Counted from the stretch's first letter, positions 1 to 9,464 are shown. The stretch: DNA of 64,000 nt from an uncultured Faecalibacterium sp. (GCA_944385995.1 CALWZL010000003.1:41401-105400), one strand, 5' to 3'. The notes: a model not told the origin generated them from the letters alone. Made by a program: numbers and translations.

Positions 1-2
1 AT

Positions 3-1205
3 CCCTCTGCCCTGCTCCACAACGACGAGAAAGAGATCAACGCCTACATGTGCACCAGCCAGGACCTGACCGGCGTATGGCAGGATCGGATGGACACCTA
101 CGACTTCGGCGACGAGCACTGCTACTTCTTCGCTCCCTGGATCGGACCCAAGCCCAAGAATGTGGGCGACGTTCTGGCCGTGGTTCTGGAGAACGTGCAG
201 GCCGAGTGCCCCAACCTGGAGACCTTCTTCAACACCCCCGCCGTCAAGCTGGTGACCGAGAACGGCAAGGTGACCGGCGTCATCGGCAAGGATGCCGACG
301 GCAAGTACATCCAGTTCAACGCCGCCAAGGGCGTCATCCTGGCCACCGGCGACTACATGAACAACGACCCGATGGTCCGCCGCTGGTGCCCCGATGTGGA
401 CAAGTTCGACAAGAAGCAGTTCCAGAAGACCGGTGACGGCCACATTATGGCCATTGCCGCCGGCGCCAAGATGGAGAACCTGGGCCACACCAAGATGATG
501 CACGACTTTGACTCCGGTCTGATGTACGAGGAGCCCTTCCTCTATGTCGACATGGAAGGCCACCGCTTCTGCAACGAGGACACCGGCTTTGTCTACATGG
601 GCAACATCACCAAGTACACCCCCAAGTACAACGGCAACAACGTGGACTCCAACCACCCCGACGGATCGCAGGGCTGGTACTGCCAGATCTACGACAGCGA
701 CTACATGAGCTATGCCAAGTCCCCTGTCCCCGAGGAGGGCATGACCAAGTACATCCCCGGCGCGGTGGAGAATCCTCAGGGCGTCTTTACCAACCTGCTG
801 GACACCTACAAGGCCGACACCCTGGAAGAGCTGGCCGGCCTGCTGGACATCCCCGCCGATGCGCTGGAGGAGAGCGTCGCCCGCTACAATGAGCTGTGCG
901 ACCAGGGCTCCGACGTGGACTTCGGCAAGAACATGAAGTACATGCACAAGATCGAGAAGGCTCCCTTCTGGGGCATCCGCAAGCACATCCGTGTCTCGTC
1001 CATCGACAGCGGCGTCAACACCAACGCCAATGGTCAGGCTCTGGACGCCGACGGCAATGTCATCGAGGGCCTGTACTGCGTGGGCAACCTGGGCGGCCCC
1101 TTCTACGGCGGCGCCGACTATCCCTTCCACCAGACCGGCCTGTCCCTGGGCCGCTGCTACACCTTCGGCATGATCGCTGCCAAGCACGCCCTGGGTCAGC
1201 TGTAA
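3..1205 (+). CDS. FAD-dependent fumarate reductase-type oxidoreductase, 5' truncated by window edge
   Basis: The reading frame is open to the first base of the window, so the N-terminus with the Rossmann FAD motif lies outside. What remains looks like the substrate-cap and C-terminal FAD-binding part of the FAD_binding_2 family (soluble fumarate reductase, urocanate reductase, 3-ketosteroid dehydrogenase relatives). The segment GVILATGDY is the typical end of the first FAD region, and the C-terminal GLYCVGNLGGPFYGGADYP followed by GLSLGRCYTFG is the family signature that closes over the flavin. The family passes electrons to an acceptor such as an enoate. The actual substrate cannot be read from this fragment. 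A strong terminator follows directly. Confidence 0.85.
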   Translation, partial: PSALLHNDEKEINAYMCTSQDLTGVWQDRMDTYDFGDEHCYFFAPWIGPKPKNVGDVLAVVLENVQAECPNLETFFNTPAVKLVTENGKVTGVIGKDADGKYIQFNAAKGVILATGDYMNNDPMVRRWCPDVDKFDKKQFQKTGDGHIMAIAAGAKMENLGHTKMMHDFDSGLMYEEPFLYVDMEGHRFCNEDTGFVYMGNITKYTPKYNGNNVDSNHPDGSQGWYCQIYDSDYMSYAKSPVPEEGMTKYIPGAVENPQGVFTNLLDTYKADTLEELAGLLDIPADALEESVARYNELCDQGSDVDFGKNMKYMHKIEKAPFWGIRKHIRVSSIDSGVNTNANGQALDADGNVIEGLYCVGNLGGPFYGGADYPFHQTGLSLGRCYTFGMIAAKHALGQL

Positions 1206-1250
1206 TTTTCGACACAGCGGGCAAAGCTGCCCGACTTCCCAGCCCATGAA

Positions 1251-1296
1251 AGCCCCCGGTTCTGTCTCCCCATGGGACAGAGCCGGGGGCTCTTTG
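1251..1296 (+). terminator. Intrinsic terminator of the FAD oxidoreductase gene
   Basis: A 16-bp stem (AGCCCCCGGTTCTGTC pairing with GACAGAGCCGGGGGCT, one G-T pair) with a short loop is followed by TCTTT, 45 bp after the stop codon. Confidence 0.8.
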
Positions 1297-1430
1297 GATT
1301 CATTGGGGCCGTTGCGCCTGGATCGGGCCCATGGATGGAATTTGGCGCAGACCGTCTCCTTCGGTTCTCCGGTCCCCTGATTGTGCTGGCAGCCAAAACA
1401 TGCTATAATCAGGCTGGAACCACCGGATGG

Positions 1431-2225
1431 TCAGCCGTTGGCCGGCAGGGTATAGCTTTCCAGCAGGGTGGCCAGCTGGGTATAATCCACCGACAAGGTA
1501 TAGGCGATATTCTGCCCCTCAAAGGCGCCCGCCGGGAAGTCCACTTCCAGATGATCCGGGAAGAGGATCACCCGTTCGGGATCGATGGCGGCAGCCAGCC
1601 GCTCCTGCACCGTCGGGTCGCTGCCGGCCGAAGCGGCGATGGCCTGGCGGATTGCAGCTTCCGACTGGGGCAGGAGGGACCACAGTTCCAGCCGCTGGCC
1701 CGTTTCCCGGTCAAAAATCGCACTGTACCGGAACTGCTCGCCCTGGGCCGGGTCGGCGGCCTGGTCGACGGTGACGGTAAAACAGATCGCCTGGTCGCTG
1801 GAAGCGGTGGAGGCAACAGACTGGGTCACCCGCCCCGCCTCAAACTGTTCCTTCCCCTGCTCCTGATAGCGGCTATATGCCGTTTCGAGCAGGGCGGTCA
1901 GATCGTACCGCTTCCCCACTCCCTGGTACCACGCCGAGACCGCAGCCTGCACCTCCTCGCTGAGGGCGCTGTAGCCCTCGTCGCCTTCCGGGCCGGCCAC
2001 GTCGTCTTCCAGAAAAAGGGTGGTCCCGTCCGACAGCTCATACACCGACCAGGATTCCCGCACTCCATTTTGATAGCCACGCCAGCGGTCCACCGTCTCG
2101 CCGTCCGAGAAGGTGACCACATCCTCCTGCTCCAGCTCCCAAATCTCCTCCTGCACCGTTGAACGCTGACAGCCTGTCAGCAGCACAAGCCCGCACAGGG
2201 CAAGAGATACCATTCGTTGTTTCAT
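1431..2225 (-). CDS. Lipoprotein with RsiV-like DUF3298 domain
   Basis: 264 residues. The ATG at 2225 is chosen because GGAG stands 7-8 bases upstream and the product then starts with a lipoprotein signal (MKQRMVSLALCGLVLLTGC) whose lipobox LTGC ends at residue 19; longer frames upstream lack a ribosome site. The C-terminal half has the pattern of DUF3298, the extracellular domain seen in the anti-sigma factor RsiV and in peptidoglycan deacetylase PdaC: a region near FDRETGQRLELWSLLP, then IDPERVILFPDHLEVDFPAG and a final YTLSVDYTQL strand. No transmembrane anti-sigma segment is present, so this is a surface lipoprotein of unknown ligand. It stands alone, divergent from the next gene. Confidence 0.8.
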   Translation of the reverse strand: MKQRMVSLALCGLVLLTGCQRSTVQEEIWELEQEDVVTFSDGETVDRWRGYQNGVRESWSVYELSDGTTLFLEDDVAGPEGDEGYSALSEEVQAAVSAWYQGVGKRYDLTALLETAYSRYQEQGKEQFEAGRVTQSVASTASSDQAICFTVTVDQAADPAQGEQFRYSAIFDRETGQRLELWSLLPQSEAAIRQAIAASAGSDPTVQERLAAAIDPERVILFPDHLEVDFPAGAFEGQNIAYTLSVDYTQLATLLESYTLPANG

Positions 2226-2289
2226 GGGGAGCGCTCCTTCTGTTCGTTTGGGTGGCAAAAGGCTTCTTCCTTTTGCTGCGGACGGGTTT

Positions 2290-2318
2290 ATTTTACCATA
2301 TCTTTCCCCTACAGACAA
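2290..2318 (-). promoter_or_regulatory. Sigma-A type promoter for the DUF3298 lipoprotein
   Basis: Read on the minus strand: TTGTCT at 2318-2313, 17-bp spacer, TAAAAT at 2295-2290. This places transcription start about 60 bases before the lipoprotein start codon. Confidence 0.55.
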
Positions 2319-2439
2319 GTGAATGTTGGCAATTTGTACAGAATCGTCACGTTCTTACGTCTTTTGCATGCCAAATGTTCCGCTTGCGCCGACCATTCCC
2401 GCTGATCTTTTACCTGTATTGCAAAAGGAGGCCGTCTCT

Positions 2440-3279
2440 ATGAGCCCATCCAAATCCAACCCCCGCCGCCCCGCCAGACTGGCCGTCCGCGTGGGAATCA
2501 TCCTGCTGGTCATCGCTGCGGCGGCCCTGCTGGCCTTTTATCTGGTGGTCCGCAGCCGCGCCAGCGCCCTCTCGGCGGGCGCCGCCTTTTCCTTTGACTA
2601 TCAGGTCACTTCCACAGCCCAGGAGCCTTCCCTCGCCTATTCCACTCTGGAGGCTCTGGACGGGCTCAGCGGCACCCTCTCGGGCCAGAGCAGCGGCAGC
2701 GACCTCCATCTCACCTGGTACGCCGCCGGTCAGGAAACACCTTTCACCGACCTCTATGTCCAGGACGGAAAGGTCCTGCTGAACATCCGCCAGATGTACC
2801 GCACCTTTTTGTCCGGCCTCACCGCCAAGTACCCGCTGGCCGGCCTGATCCCCGACTGGACCCTGGGCGACTATATCACCCAGGACCAACTGGCCGCCCT
2901 GACGGGCACCCAGCCCGCCGTCTCCGAGATGGAACACTACGCGGTCAGCGCCTTTTCACCGTCCGACTTGCAGCGGGTCCACCCTGAGAACGGCCTGGAA
3001 GGCTACCTCTATTTCACCCCCAAACAGACTCAGGGCGACGCCGTCGTGACCATCGGCTTTCCCCTTCAGAGTCTCTGGACCGAATTTTTCCGCTGTCAGA
3101 TTCTGGTGGACCTCCCCACCCAGGGCCTTCACTTTGAGATGAACGGCAAGGTCCTGCCCGGCGAATATGAGATCCAGATGCCCGACTCGGTCATGAAAGA
3201 CGAGGACATCGCCGCTTTGTCCGACATCATCCAGGCTGTCCGCTCCCTTGCGGCTCTGGTGGCCCAAATGGTGGGATAA
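2440..3279 (+). CDS. Hypothetical membrane-anchored extracytoplasmic protein
   Basis: 279 residues from the ATG at 2440, which has AAAAGGAG 9 bases upstream; earlier in-frame ATGs have no ribosome site. Residues 1-16 are basic, residues about 17-38 form one hydrophobic helix (VGIILLVIAAAALLAFYLVV), and the rest is a soluble domain expected outside the membrane. I do not recognise the family. It is not a lipoprotein (no cysteine after the helix). The gene is divergent from the DUF3298 lipoprotein, so the two may share a surface-related role, but that rests only on position. Confidence 0.7.
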   Translation: MSPSKSNPRRPARLAVRVGIILLVIAAAALLAFYLVVRSRASALSAGAAFSFDYQVTSTAQEPSLAYSTLEALDGLSGTLSGQSSGSDLHLTWYAAGQETPFTDLYVQDGKVLLNIRQMYRTFLSGLTAKYPLAGLIPDWTLGDYITQDQLAALTGTQPAVSEMEHYAVSAFSPSDLQRVHPENGLEGYLYFTPKQTQGDAVVTIGFPLQSLWTEFFRCQILVDLPTQGLHFEMNGKVLPGEYEIQMPDSVMKDEDIAALSDIIQAVRSLAALVAQMVG

Positions 3280-3302
3280 CATTCCCTTCACATCCAGATG
3301 AA

Positions 3303-3339
3303 AACGCCCCGCAGTGACCAAAAGCCGCTGCGGGGCGTT
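3303..3339. terminator. Bidirectional terminator between convergent genes
   Basis: Perfect 12-bp stem AACGCCCCGCAG / CTGCGGGGCGTT. On the minus strand it ends in TTTT, serving the SLH gene; on the plus strand it ends in CTCTATCT, serving the hypothetical membrane protein. Confidence 0.85.
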
Positions 3340-3368
3340 CTCTATCTCAAACAGGAGGATGGGATATA

Positions 3369-5489
3369 TCAGTCTTTTTTGACGGCAACCAGGACGCGGA
3401 TCTTATTGCCCGCCGCACAGCCCAGATTGTCATACCAGCCGATCAGGTAGTAATCCTGCGGATTCACCTGGGAAAGACTGGTGGTGAAGTACTGGCCCTT
3501 GTACCACAGATAGACCTGCATATTGTCGGCCGTCTCATAGCGGGTCGTACCGCTCATCACCGACGCCGCGCCCACCTGGTCGATCATGGCAGGCATCAGC
3601 TGAATCATGGATTTCACGGTGCCCGAGGGGCTCTTACTGACGGCAATGCCGCCGGCCACCACCGGATATTTGACCGAAGTTTGGAGGGTGGTATTCTGGC
3701 CGTCGATGAAGCAGACATAATTGGCGCCGCTGCCCAGATAGCCCAAAATATTGCTCAGCACGCCGCTGGTGTTCTTGGAGGCCAGCTGGAGGGCGTAGGC
3801 AGCCACCTTGCCGGTGCTGCTGGTGAGGCTCTCCCACAGGGTGCTTGCAATGCTGCCATCGATGATTCCATACAGAATATCGCTGGTGCTGGGCAGGACG
3901 ATATCTGCCACATCGGCCGCCACATTGCCGGAACTGGTCGCCCCGGCGGCTGCACTGGCAGCGCCGGCCACCACCGTACTGGGACGGCCGGTGGCATCGT
4001 CCAGAGAGCTCCCCACCGTATTGGCCAGGTTGCGCACGTCGTCCAAAACGCCGTAGGTCCACAGGTCGCCGGTGGCATTGTTCAGAATCAGCCGGTCAAT
4101 CTGACCCTGGTCGTTGGTGGTGTAATACCGGACATCCTTGTCGTTCAGTGTGACCCCCGATAGTCGGCTGGGGCTGATCGCCCCAGCTACACCCTCCGCC
4201 GTTGTATCCAGAATCTCAACGCCGTCTGCCAGGGCCACACCCGAAAGGGCGGTGCCATTCTCGTTGAAGGTGCCGCTGGTGGATTTGGCGTCCAGGGAGC
4301 GGACGTTTTCCCCGTTTTCATCCACCGTGATTTCCACCAGCATGCCCGCCGGGAAATTCAGGCTTTTGTCCACGTTCACCGTCCGCACCACGCCGTCGGT
4401 ACAGGCCACGGCCACACTTTGGAGCACGTCGGCGCCGTTGCCCTCGATCAGGCTGCGGGCCGAATTCTGCACCACGCCATAAAAGACCTGGTCAGCCTGG
4501 GCGCCGGTCAGAACCTGCACCACCTGGTGATCCATGCCCAGCAGCAGGGTCACCACCTGACCCACGCCGCCGCCATTGAGGGAGGAGAGGACCGAGGCGG
4601 CCGACGCAGAACCGATGGTGTATTCGGTGCCGGCCACCGTCACCGAAGTGGGAGCACTGGCCGAGGGGGCCACCGCCGTGATCCGGCCCGCTGCCTTCCA
4701 GGAGTAGATCCAGACCGTCCGGGCGTTGGCGCTGTAGTAGTAGACATCGTACTGGTTCAGCTCTGCCGAAGTGGTGGCGGTGTCATTGCGATAGACAACG
4801 GCAGGCACAAAGGGCAGCTGAGTCCCCTGCCCCGCCACAAAGGGGCCTTCCAGGCTGCCCAGCAGGACCGACGACACCGAAACCTGTCCGTCGGTGACGG
4901 TGAAGCCCAGGGTGGAGCCATAGACTTCCCCGCTGCCATTCTTGGCGGTGAGGGCATTGTAGAGAAGGACGGCGCCGTCCTCCAGGTTCATCACCTGGCC
5001 GGGCGCACAGTTCAGGTCGGTCCGCAGGCCCAGTTCGTTGGCCTTGTTCAGCTGGGCCGTGGGGAAGGTGCCGCTCAGGGTGGTCACATCATAGCCCAGC
5101 AGATTCAGTGCAGCGGCACAGACTTCCTCCAGGGTCACCTGGTTGTCGGGGCGGAAGCTGCCATCGGTATAGCCGCTCATCCAGCCCTGCTGGACCGCAA
5201 TGCGGATATAGGGGGCCAGGGGGGCATCGCTGCCCACATCGGTAAACAGGGTACCTGCCGCGCCCTGGGATGCAGCGCTCTCCCGGTAGGCGGAGAAGGC
5301 CACCAGCATCCGGGCCAGCTGGCCCCGGGTCAGGGCGGCGTTGAGGCCGGCGGTCTGCTCGGAGGTCAGGCCCCCCAGCATCACCGCGGTCTGAACCGCC
5401 GTATTGGCACTGGTGGCCGAAGCAGGCACCACCCACATGCCGCAGGCGATGCAGACGGCCAGCAAAAGCGCAAGAAACCGTTTTTTCAT
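3369..5489 (-). CDS. SLH-domain surface protein at the end of the efflux operon
   Basis: 706 residues from the ATG at 5489, which has GGGAGGA 8-9 bases upstream. A Sec signal peptide covers about residues 1-26 (MKKRFLALLLAVCIACGMWVVPASA). An S-layer homology region follows at about residues 35-150: a helix with LARMLVAFSAYRES, then FTDVGSDAPLAPYIRIAVQQGWMSGY and TDGSFRPDNQVTLEEVCAAALNLLGY. Such domains hold proteins on the cell wall through pyruvylated wall polymers. The remaining 550 residues are Thr/Ser/Val-rich and unrecognised. The gene starts 19 bases after the MacB-type permease stop and is probably co-transcribed, which ties a cell-wall protein to an export system. Confidence 0.85.
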   Translation of the reverse strand: MKKRFLALLLAVCIACGMWVVPASATSANTAVQTAVMLGGLTSEQTAGLNAALTRGQLARMLVAFSAYRESAASQGAAGTLFTDVGSDAPLAPYIRIAVQQGWMSGYTDGSFRPDNQVTLEEVCAAALNLLGYDVTTLSGTFPTAQLNKANELGLRTDLNCAPGQVMNLEDGAVLLYNALTAKNGSGEVYGSTLGFTVTDGQVSVSSVLLGSLEGPFVAGQGTQLPFVPAVVYRNDTATTSAELNQYDVYYYSANARTVWIYSWKAAGRITAVAPSASAPTSVTVAGTEYTIGSASAASVLSSLNGGGVGQVVTLLLGMDHQVVQVLTGAQADQVFYGVVQNSARSLIEGNGADVLQSVAVACTDGVVRTVNVDKSLNFPAGMLVEITVDENGENVRSLDAKSTSGTFNENGTALSGVALADGVEILDTTAEGVAGAISPSRLSGVTLNDKDVRYYTTNDQGQIDRLILNNATGDLWTYGVLDDVRNLANTVGSSLDDATGRPSTVVAGAASAAAGATSSGNVAADVADIVLPSTSDILYGIIDGSIASTLWESLTSSTGKVAAYALQLASKNTSGVLSNILGYLGSGANYVCFIDGQNTTLQTSVKYPVVAGGIAVSKSPSGTVKSMIQLMPAMIDQVGAASVMSGTTRYETADNMQVYLWYKGQYFTTSLSQVNPQDYYLIGWYDNLGCAAGNKIRVLVAVKKD

Positions 5490-5508
5490 CTCGTTTGATC
5501 CTCCCTCT

Positions 5509-6702
5509 TTAATCATAGCGCAGGGCTTCGATGGGATTCAGCCGGGCCGCACGCTTGGCCGGCAGATAGCCGAACAGCACGCCGATGCCCACCGAAATCC
5601 CAAAGGCAACCATCACCGACCCCATCGAAGGCTGGATGGTCATCCCCGCACTGGTCATGGTCAGCACCTGGTTGACGCCCGCCGAAATCAGATAGCCCAG
5701 CAGGATGCCCACGACGCCGCCCAGGGCCGAAGTGGTGGCCGCCTCGGTGACGAACAGGGCCAGGATGGAGCGCTCTTTGGCGCCCAAAGCCTTGCGGATG
5801 CCGATTTCCCGGGTGCGCTCTGCCACCGACACCATCATGATGTTCATAATGCCGATGCCGCCCACCAGCAGCGAGATGGCTGCAATGGCCGTCAGGACCA
5901 TCACCACCATGTTGATCATCGAGCTCAGGGTGGCCAGCATCTCGCTCAGGCTGGTGACATAGAAACTGTCATCCGAGCCGAGGAGTTTTTTCAGGCCGGC
6001 TTCCAGAACGGCCTTGCCTTCGGAAACCTGGGTCTCGCTGACGGTGGTGACGCCGTAGGTGGCCACCACGCTGTTCCGGTTGAGCCGCAGGGCGGTGGTG
6101 TAGGGCACATAGACCGAGTCGTCGCCGCTGCCCTCCTGCAAGGTGGGGTCCTCGACCTCGGATTTCAGAACACCCACGATGGTGAACTGGTCGTCCCCCA
6201 CCTTGATGGTCTGGCCGATAGCGTTGCCGCCGTAGGCCACCCGGTCCAGATAGGAGCCCACCACGCAGACCTTTTTATTGTCAACGCAGTCCACATACTG
6301 GAGCAGCCGGCCCTTGGCAATGGTGGAACCGGTCATCCCGAAATAAACTTCGCTGATGCCCGAGACGCTGGTCCGGCTGTAGGTCTTGGTGCCCACCTTG
6401 ACGGTGCCGGTCATGCTGACGATGGGCGAAATGCCCGCGTACAGGTCGGGGCGGCCCTCCACAATGGCGTAGACATCATCCACGTCCACGGTGCGGGCGC
6501 CGCGGCCCATGACATTGACTTGCAGCAGGTTCATGCCCATGGAGGAGACGCTCTCCCGCATGCTCAGGGTTAGGCCATTGCCCAAGCCCACAATCACCAT
6601 GACGGCCATCACGCCGATGATGATGCCCAGCATGGTCAGAAAGGTGCGGAATTTATTGCTCCAAATGTTTTTCAGAGCCTGACGGAAGGTCTCATAAATC
6701 AT
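5509..6702 (-). CDS. MacB/FtsX-type ABC transporter permease
   Basis: 397 residues with the MacB layout: an N-terminal membrane helix at about residues 20-45 (FLTMLGIIIGVMAVMVIVGLG), a large extracytoplasmic domain at about 50-270, and three C-terminal helices in an FtsX domain containing VGGIGIMNIMMVSVAERTRE and a closing LPAKRAARLNPIEALRYD, both hallmarks of the family. These permeases do not pass substrate through the membrane but drive an extracellular adaptor by mechanotransmission. It overlaps the ATPase gene by 4 bases (ATGA), so translation is coupled. Substrates of Gram-positive members are usually antimicrobial peptides or lipids; the substrate here is unknown. Confidence 0.93.
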   Translation of the reverse strand: MIYETFRQALKNIWSNKFRTFLTMLGIIIGVMAVMVIVGLGNGLTLSMRESVSSMGMNLLQVNVMGRGARTVDVDDVYAIVEGRPDLYAGISPIVSMTGTVKVGTKTYSRTSVSGISEVYFGMTGSTIAKGRLLQYVDCVDNKKVCVVGSYLDRVAYGGNAIGQTIKVGDDQFTIVGVLKSEVEDPTLQEGSGDDSVYVPYTTALRLNRNSVVATYGVTTVSETQVSEGKAVLEAGLKKLLGSDDSFYVTSLSEMLATLSSMINMVVMVLTAIAAISLLVGGIGIMNIMMVSVAERTREIGIRKALGAKERSILALFVTEAATTSALGGVVGILLGYLISAGVNQVLTMTSAGMTIQPSMGSVMVAFGISVGIGVLFGYLPAKRAARLNPIEALRYD

Positions 6703-7460
6703 ACGCTGCCCTCCTGTTCCGTGTCTTTCTCTTCCTCCGGGGGCAGGTAGTTGGGCTGGACCACCGCTTCCGGCGCATGGGAATCGCCGTCGTAGACGAT
6801 GCGCCCGTCCTCCAGCCGGATGATCCGCTCCGCCTGCACCGCGATGGAGTTGTCGTGGGTAATCAGGACCACGGTATTCCCCTGCTTGTGCAGTTTCTGG
6901 AGAATCCCCAGCACTTCCCGGCCGGTATGGCTGTCCAGGGCGCCTGTGGGCTCGTCGGCCAGAATCACCGCCGGATGTCCCACCAGGGCCCGGGCGATGG
7001 AGGCCCGCTGCTGCTGGCCGCCCGAGAGCTGGCTGGGCTTGTTGTCCAGTTTGTTGCCAAGTCCCACCTGTTCCAGGGCTTCCTTGGCCCGCTGCCGCTG
7101 TTCACTGCGGGACAGGCCGGCATAAACCAGGGGAAGCTCGACGTTTTCCAACAGGCTGAGCTTGGGGAGCAGATTGTATTGCTGGAAGATGAAGCCCAGC
7201 AGTTCATTGCGAATCTCGGCCAGCTCGTTCTTGTCCATGCTGCCCACATCCCGGCCGTTCAGCCGGTAGGTGCCGGCCGTCGGCACATCCAGGCAGCCAA
7301 TGATGTTCATGCAGGTGGATTTGCCCGAGCCGGACTGGCCCACAATGGCCACAAACTCCCCTTTGTTGATCTTCATCGAGATATGGTCGGCGGCTTTCAC
7401 CACCGTATCGCCCATCTGGTAATACTTGCAGACCGAGTCAAACTCAATCAGCGCGCTCAT
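6699..7460 (-). CDS. MacB/LolD-type ABC transporter ATPase
   Basis: 253 residues. Walker [10 protein letters not shown] at about residues 40-48, Q-loop near [10 protein letters not shown], signature [15 protein letters not shown], Walker [13 protein letters not shown] and the H-loop LITHD are all present, so the enzyme should hydrolyse ATP. The sequence is of the LolD/MacB class that pairs with FtsX-domain permeases. It overlaps the adaptor gene upstream by 4 bases and the permease gene downstream by 4 bases, a tight translationally coupled set. Confidence 0.95.
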   Translation of the reverse strand: MSALIEFDSVCKYYQMGDTVVKAADHISMKINKGEFVAIVGQSGSGKSTCMNIIGCLDVPTAGTYRLNGRDVGSMDKNELAEIRNELLGFIFQQYNLLPKLSLLENVELPLVYAGLSRSEQRQRAKEALEQVGLGNKLDNKPSQLSGGQQQRASIARALVGHPAVILADEPTGALDSHTGREVLGILQKLHKQGNTVVLITHDNSIAVQAERIIRLEDGRIVYDGDSHAPEAVVQPNYLPPEEEKDTEQEGSV

Positions 7461-9133
7461 ACCGGACCACCTCCCGGTCCGGCCACCATGATCGCCATCC
7501 CGTCGCTGCCGCCTGCGGCCATGGCCGAAGCGTCATAGGCCACCGTATCCTCTGCCTGCAGGCCGCTGGTCACCTGGATGTAGTCGTTGTCGCTGACACC
7601 CGTCTCGACCTTGACGTAGACGTAGCCGTCGGGGGCGGTCATCTCCTCCGCTGCGTTGGCGGCACTGGGAGAATCGGCGGTGACCAGAACATAGTTGCCC
7701 CGGACCACCGCGGCGTTCGGGATGGATAGGGCGTTCTCCACGCTGGCCACCACGATTTCGGCCGTGGCGTTCATGCCGGGCAGAAGCTCCCCAAAGTTGT
7801 CGATGCGGATGGTGACCGGATAGGTGGTGGTGCCGGCGGTGGTGGTGCCGGCCGAGGAGACGTTGGTCACCACGCCGTCAAACTTCTTGTTCTGGACGGC
7901 GTCGGCGGTGATCGAGACCTCCTGACCCTCCTGGATCGAGAGGATCTGGAGCTCATCCACATTGAGGGTCAGTTCCAGGTAGCTCAGGTCGTGGATGATG
8001 CACATGGGGCTGGTGGTGGTGGAGCTGTCGCTGCCCACCGTCTCGCCGGCCTGGATGTTCTTCTGGATGATGGTGCCGCTGATGGGGGCGGTGATGGTGT
8101 AGTTGTCCATCGTATTCTGGGCGTCCTCCAGAGAGAGCTCGGCGCTGCGGAGATTGTCCGAAGCGGTTTCAACCTGGCGGGTCAGGCTGTCACTGGTGAG
8201 CTGGAGAATGGCTGTACCGCTGCCCACCGTGGTATTTTCCTGGACGCAGAGGGCCGCCACCGTGCCGGAAGCCGAGGCGGTGAGGGTCTGCTCTTTCTGG
8301 TAAGTAAACCGCGCCGAGCCCAGCGCCCCGACGCCATTCACCGAGGCGGTGGCGGCCTGGGCAGAAGTCAGGCTGCCGTTGTTGGGCACGGCAATGACCA
8401 CCGACCGAACCAACAGGTTGCCGCTGCTGAGGGTGTCCGAGCCGGACACCGAGCGGACCGTACCGGATACCGTCTCATAGGTGCCGTCCAGTGTCACCTG
8501 GGCACTCTGGCCGGCGCTGAATCCGGCAGCGTCGGCCGCCGGGAAATTCAGAGTCAGCAGAACGGTGGCGTCGTCACGGATGACCGCCACCTCCTGCCCG
8601 GCCGAAACGGCATCGCCGGGGGCGGCCTTGATGGACACCACCGTGCCGCCGATGTCGGTGCGGACATACTGGGCATTGACCGCATCCTCATAGTTGCGCT
8701 GGGCCTGATTCAGGGACAGCTGGGCCCGCTCCACGCTGTTGGCCGCATCCGAGCTGTCGATGGTATAGAGGACATCTCCCGCCTGAACCACGTCCCCTTC
8801 CTCAAAGTTGGATGTCAGCACCTTCCCGCGCACCAGGGCCTTGACCTCATAGGTGTTGGCCGCCGTGATGGTGCCCGAATCGCTGAATACATTGGTGATG
8901 CTCCGCATCTCGGGCGCTGTTTCGATGTAGGAAACACTGGCCGCGGTTTTGCTGGCCTTGTTCCTGGGAATCAAAATCGCACCCGCCACCACGACCACAC
9001 AGCCGGCGGCGACGATTTTCTTCCAGTTCCGCTTCCAAAATCCGCCCTTTTTGCCCGCCGCACCGGCAGATGCCGGGCTCATCGAAGCGCTCTGGGTGTC
9101 CTTGTCCTCCTGTTGCTTTTTCTTTTTGAACAC
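7457..9133 (-). CDS. MacA/HlyD-type efflux adaptor (membrane fusion protein)
   Basis: 558 residues from a GTG at 9133. This start is preferred over the ATG at 9178 because AAAGGAGG lies about 9 bases before the GTG, inside the longer frame. Residues about 1-45 are charged and cytoplasmic, followed by a helix (KKIVAAGCVVVVAGAILI). The rest has two lipoyl-like half motifs (VKALVRGKVLTSNFEEGDVVQAGDVLYTID and TITAPISGTIIQKNIQAGETVG, described here by their key Gly residues), a long helical hairpin and a beta-barrel region. It is expected to bridge the MacB-type permease to the cell surface. First gene of the operon and directly downstream of a repeat-array promoter. Confidence 0.9.
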   Translation of the reverse strand: MFKKKKQQEDKDTQSASMSPASAGAAGKKGGFWKRNWKKIVAAGCVVVVAGAILIPRNKASKTAASVSYIETAPEMRSITNVFSDSGTITAANTYEVKALVRGKVLTSNFEEGDVVQAGDVLYTIDSSDAANSVERAQLSLNQAQRNYEDAVNAQYVRTDIGGTVVSIKAAPGDAVSAGQEVAVIRDDATVLLTLNFPAADAAGFSAGQSAQVTLDGTYETVSGTVRSVSGSDTLSSGNLLVRSVVIAVPNNGSLTSAQAATASVNGVGALGSARFTYQKEQTLTASASGTVAALCVQENTTVGSGTAILQLTSDSLTRQVETASDNLRSAELSLEDAQNTMDNYTITAPISGTIIQKNIQAGETVGSDSSTTTSPMCIIHDLSYLELTLNVDELQILSIQEGQEVSITADAVQNKKFDGVVTNVSSAGTTTAGTTTYPVTIRIDNFGELLPGMNATAEIVVASVENALSIPNAAVVRGNYVLVTADSPSAANAAEEMTAPDGYVYVKVETGVSDNDYIQVTSGLQAEDTVAYDASAMAAGGSDGMAIMVAGPGGGPV

Positions 9134-9163
9134 GGTATTACCCCTCCTTTTGATTGTACCAAC

Positions 9164-9217
9164 AGCATACCATGCCAATCTTGAATCAATCTTAATTCAT
9201 CCTTGAGTTTACCTTGA
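9164..9217 (-). promoter_or_regulatory. Four 11-bp-spaced direct repeats and -10 box: likely OmpR/PhoB-family response regulator promoter
   Basis: On the plus strand CTTGA, CTTAA, CTTGA, CTTGA begin at 9180, 9191, 9202 and 9213, exactly 11 bp apart; read on the transcribed strand these are TCAAG/TTAAG units. Winged-helix response regulators bind such head-to-tail arrays one helical turn apart. A -10 box TATGCT (9169-9164) sits just downstream, and the normal -35 position (about 9187-9192) falls inside the array with a poor hexamer, as expected of an activated promoter. The target is the adaptor-ATPase-permease-SLH operon. No OmpR-type regulator is encoded in the window. Confidence 0.75.
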
Positions 9218-9464
9218 GATTTTGGCAGTTTCTTCCTTGGCAGACGCCGCCGGTGTTGTGATTATACACCCAAAACAAGTTAATTCTGTGAGAAGCCTAC
9301 CATTCTTTTGGGTTTTTCACCTGTTTTTTGTCTTTCAAAAGTTGAACCCGGTTCATTTCACATTTCCCGGGAAAGCATTTGCCGGTTCCGGGCCCTCCCT
9401 GGCATCCTCCCCCGCATGCAAAAGGCAGGGAGCTTGCGCCCCCTGCCTTGCAGCATTTGATGTT

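Noticed and set aside
9178-9178. ATG at 9178 as start of the MacA-like adaptor
   Set aside because: The ribosome site AAAGGAGG lies downstream of it and fits the GTG at 9133.
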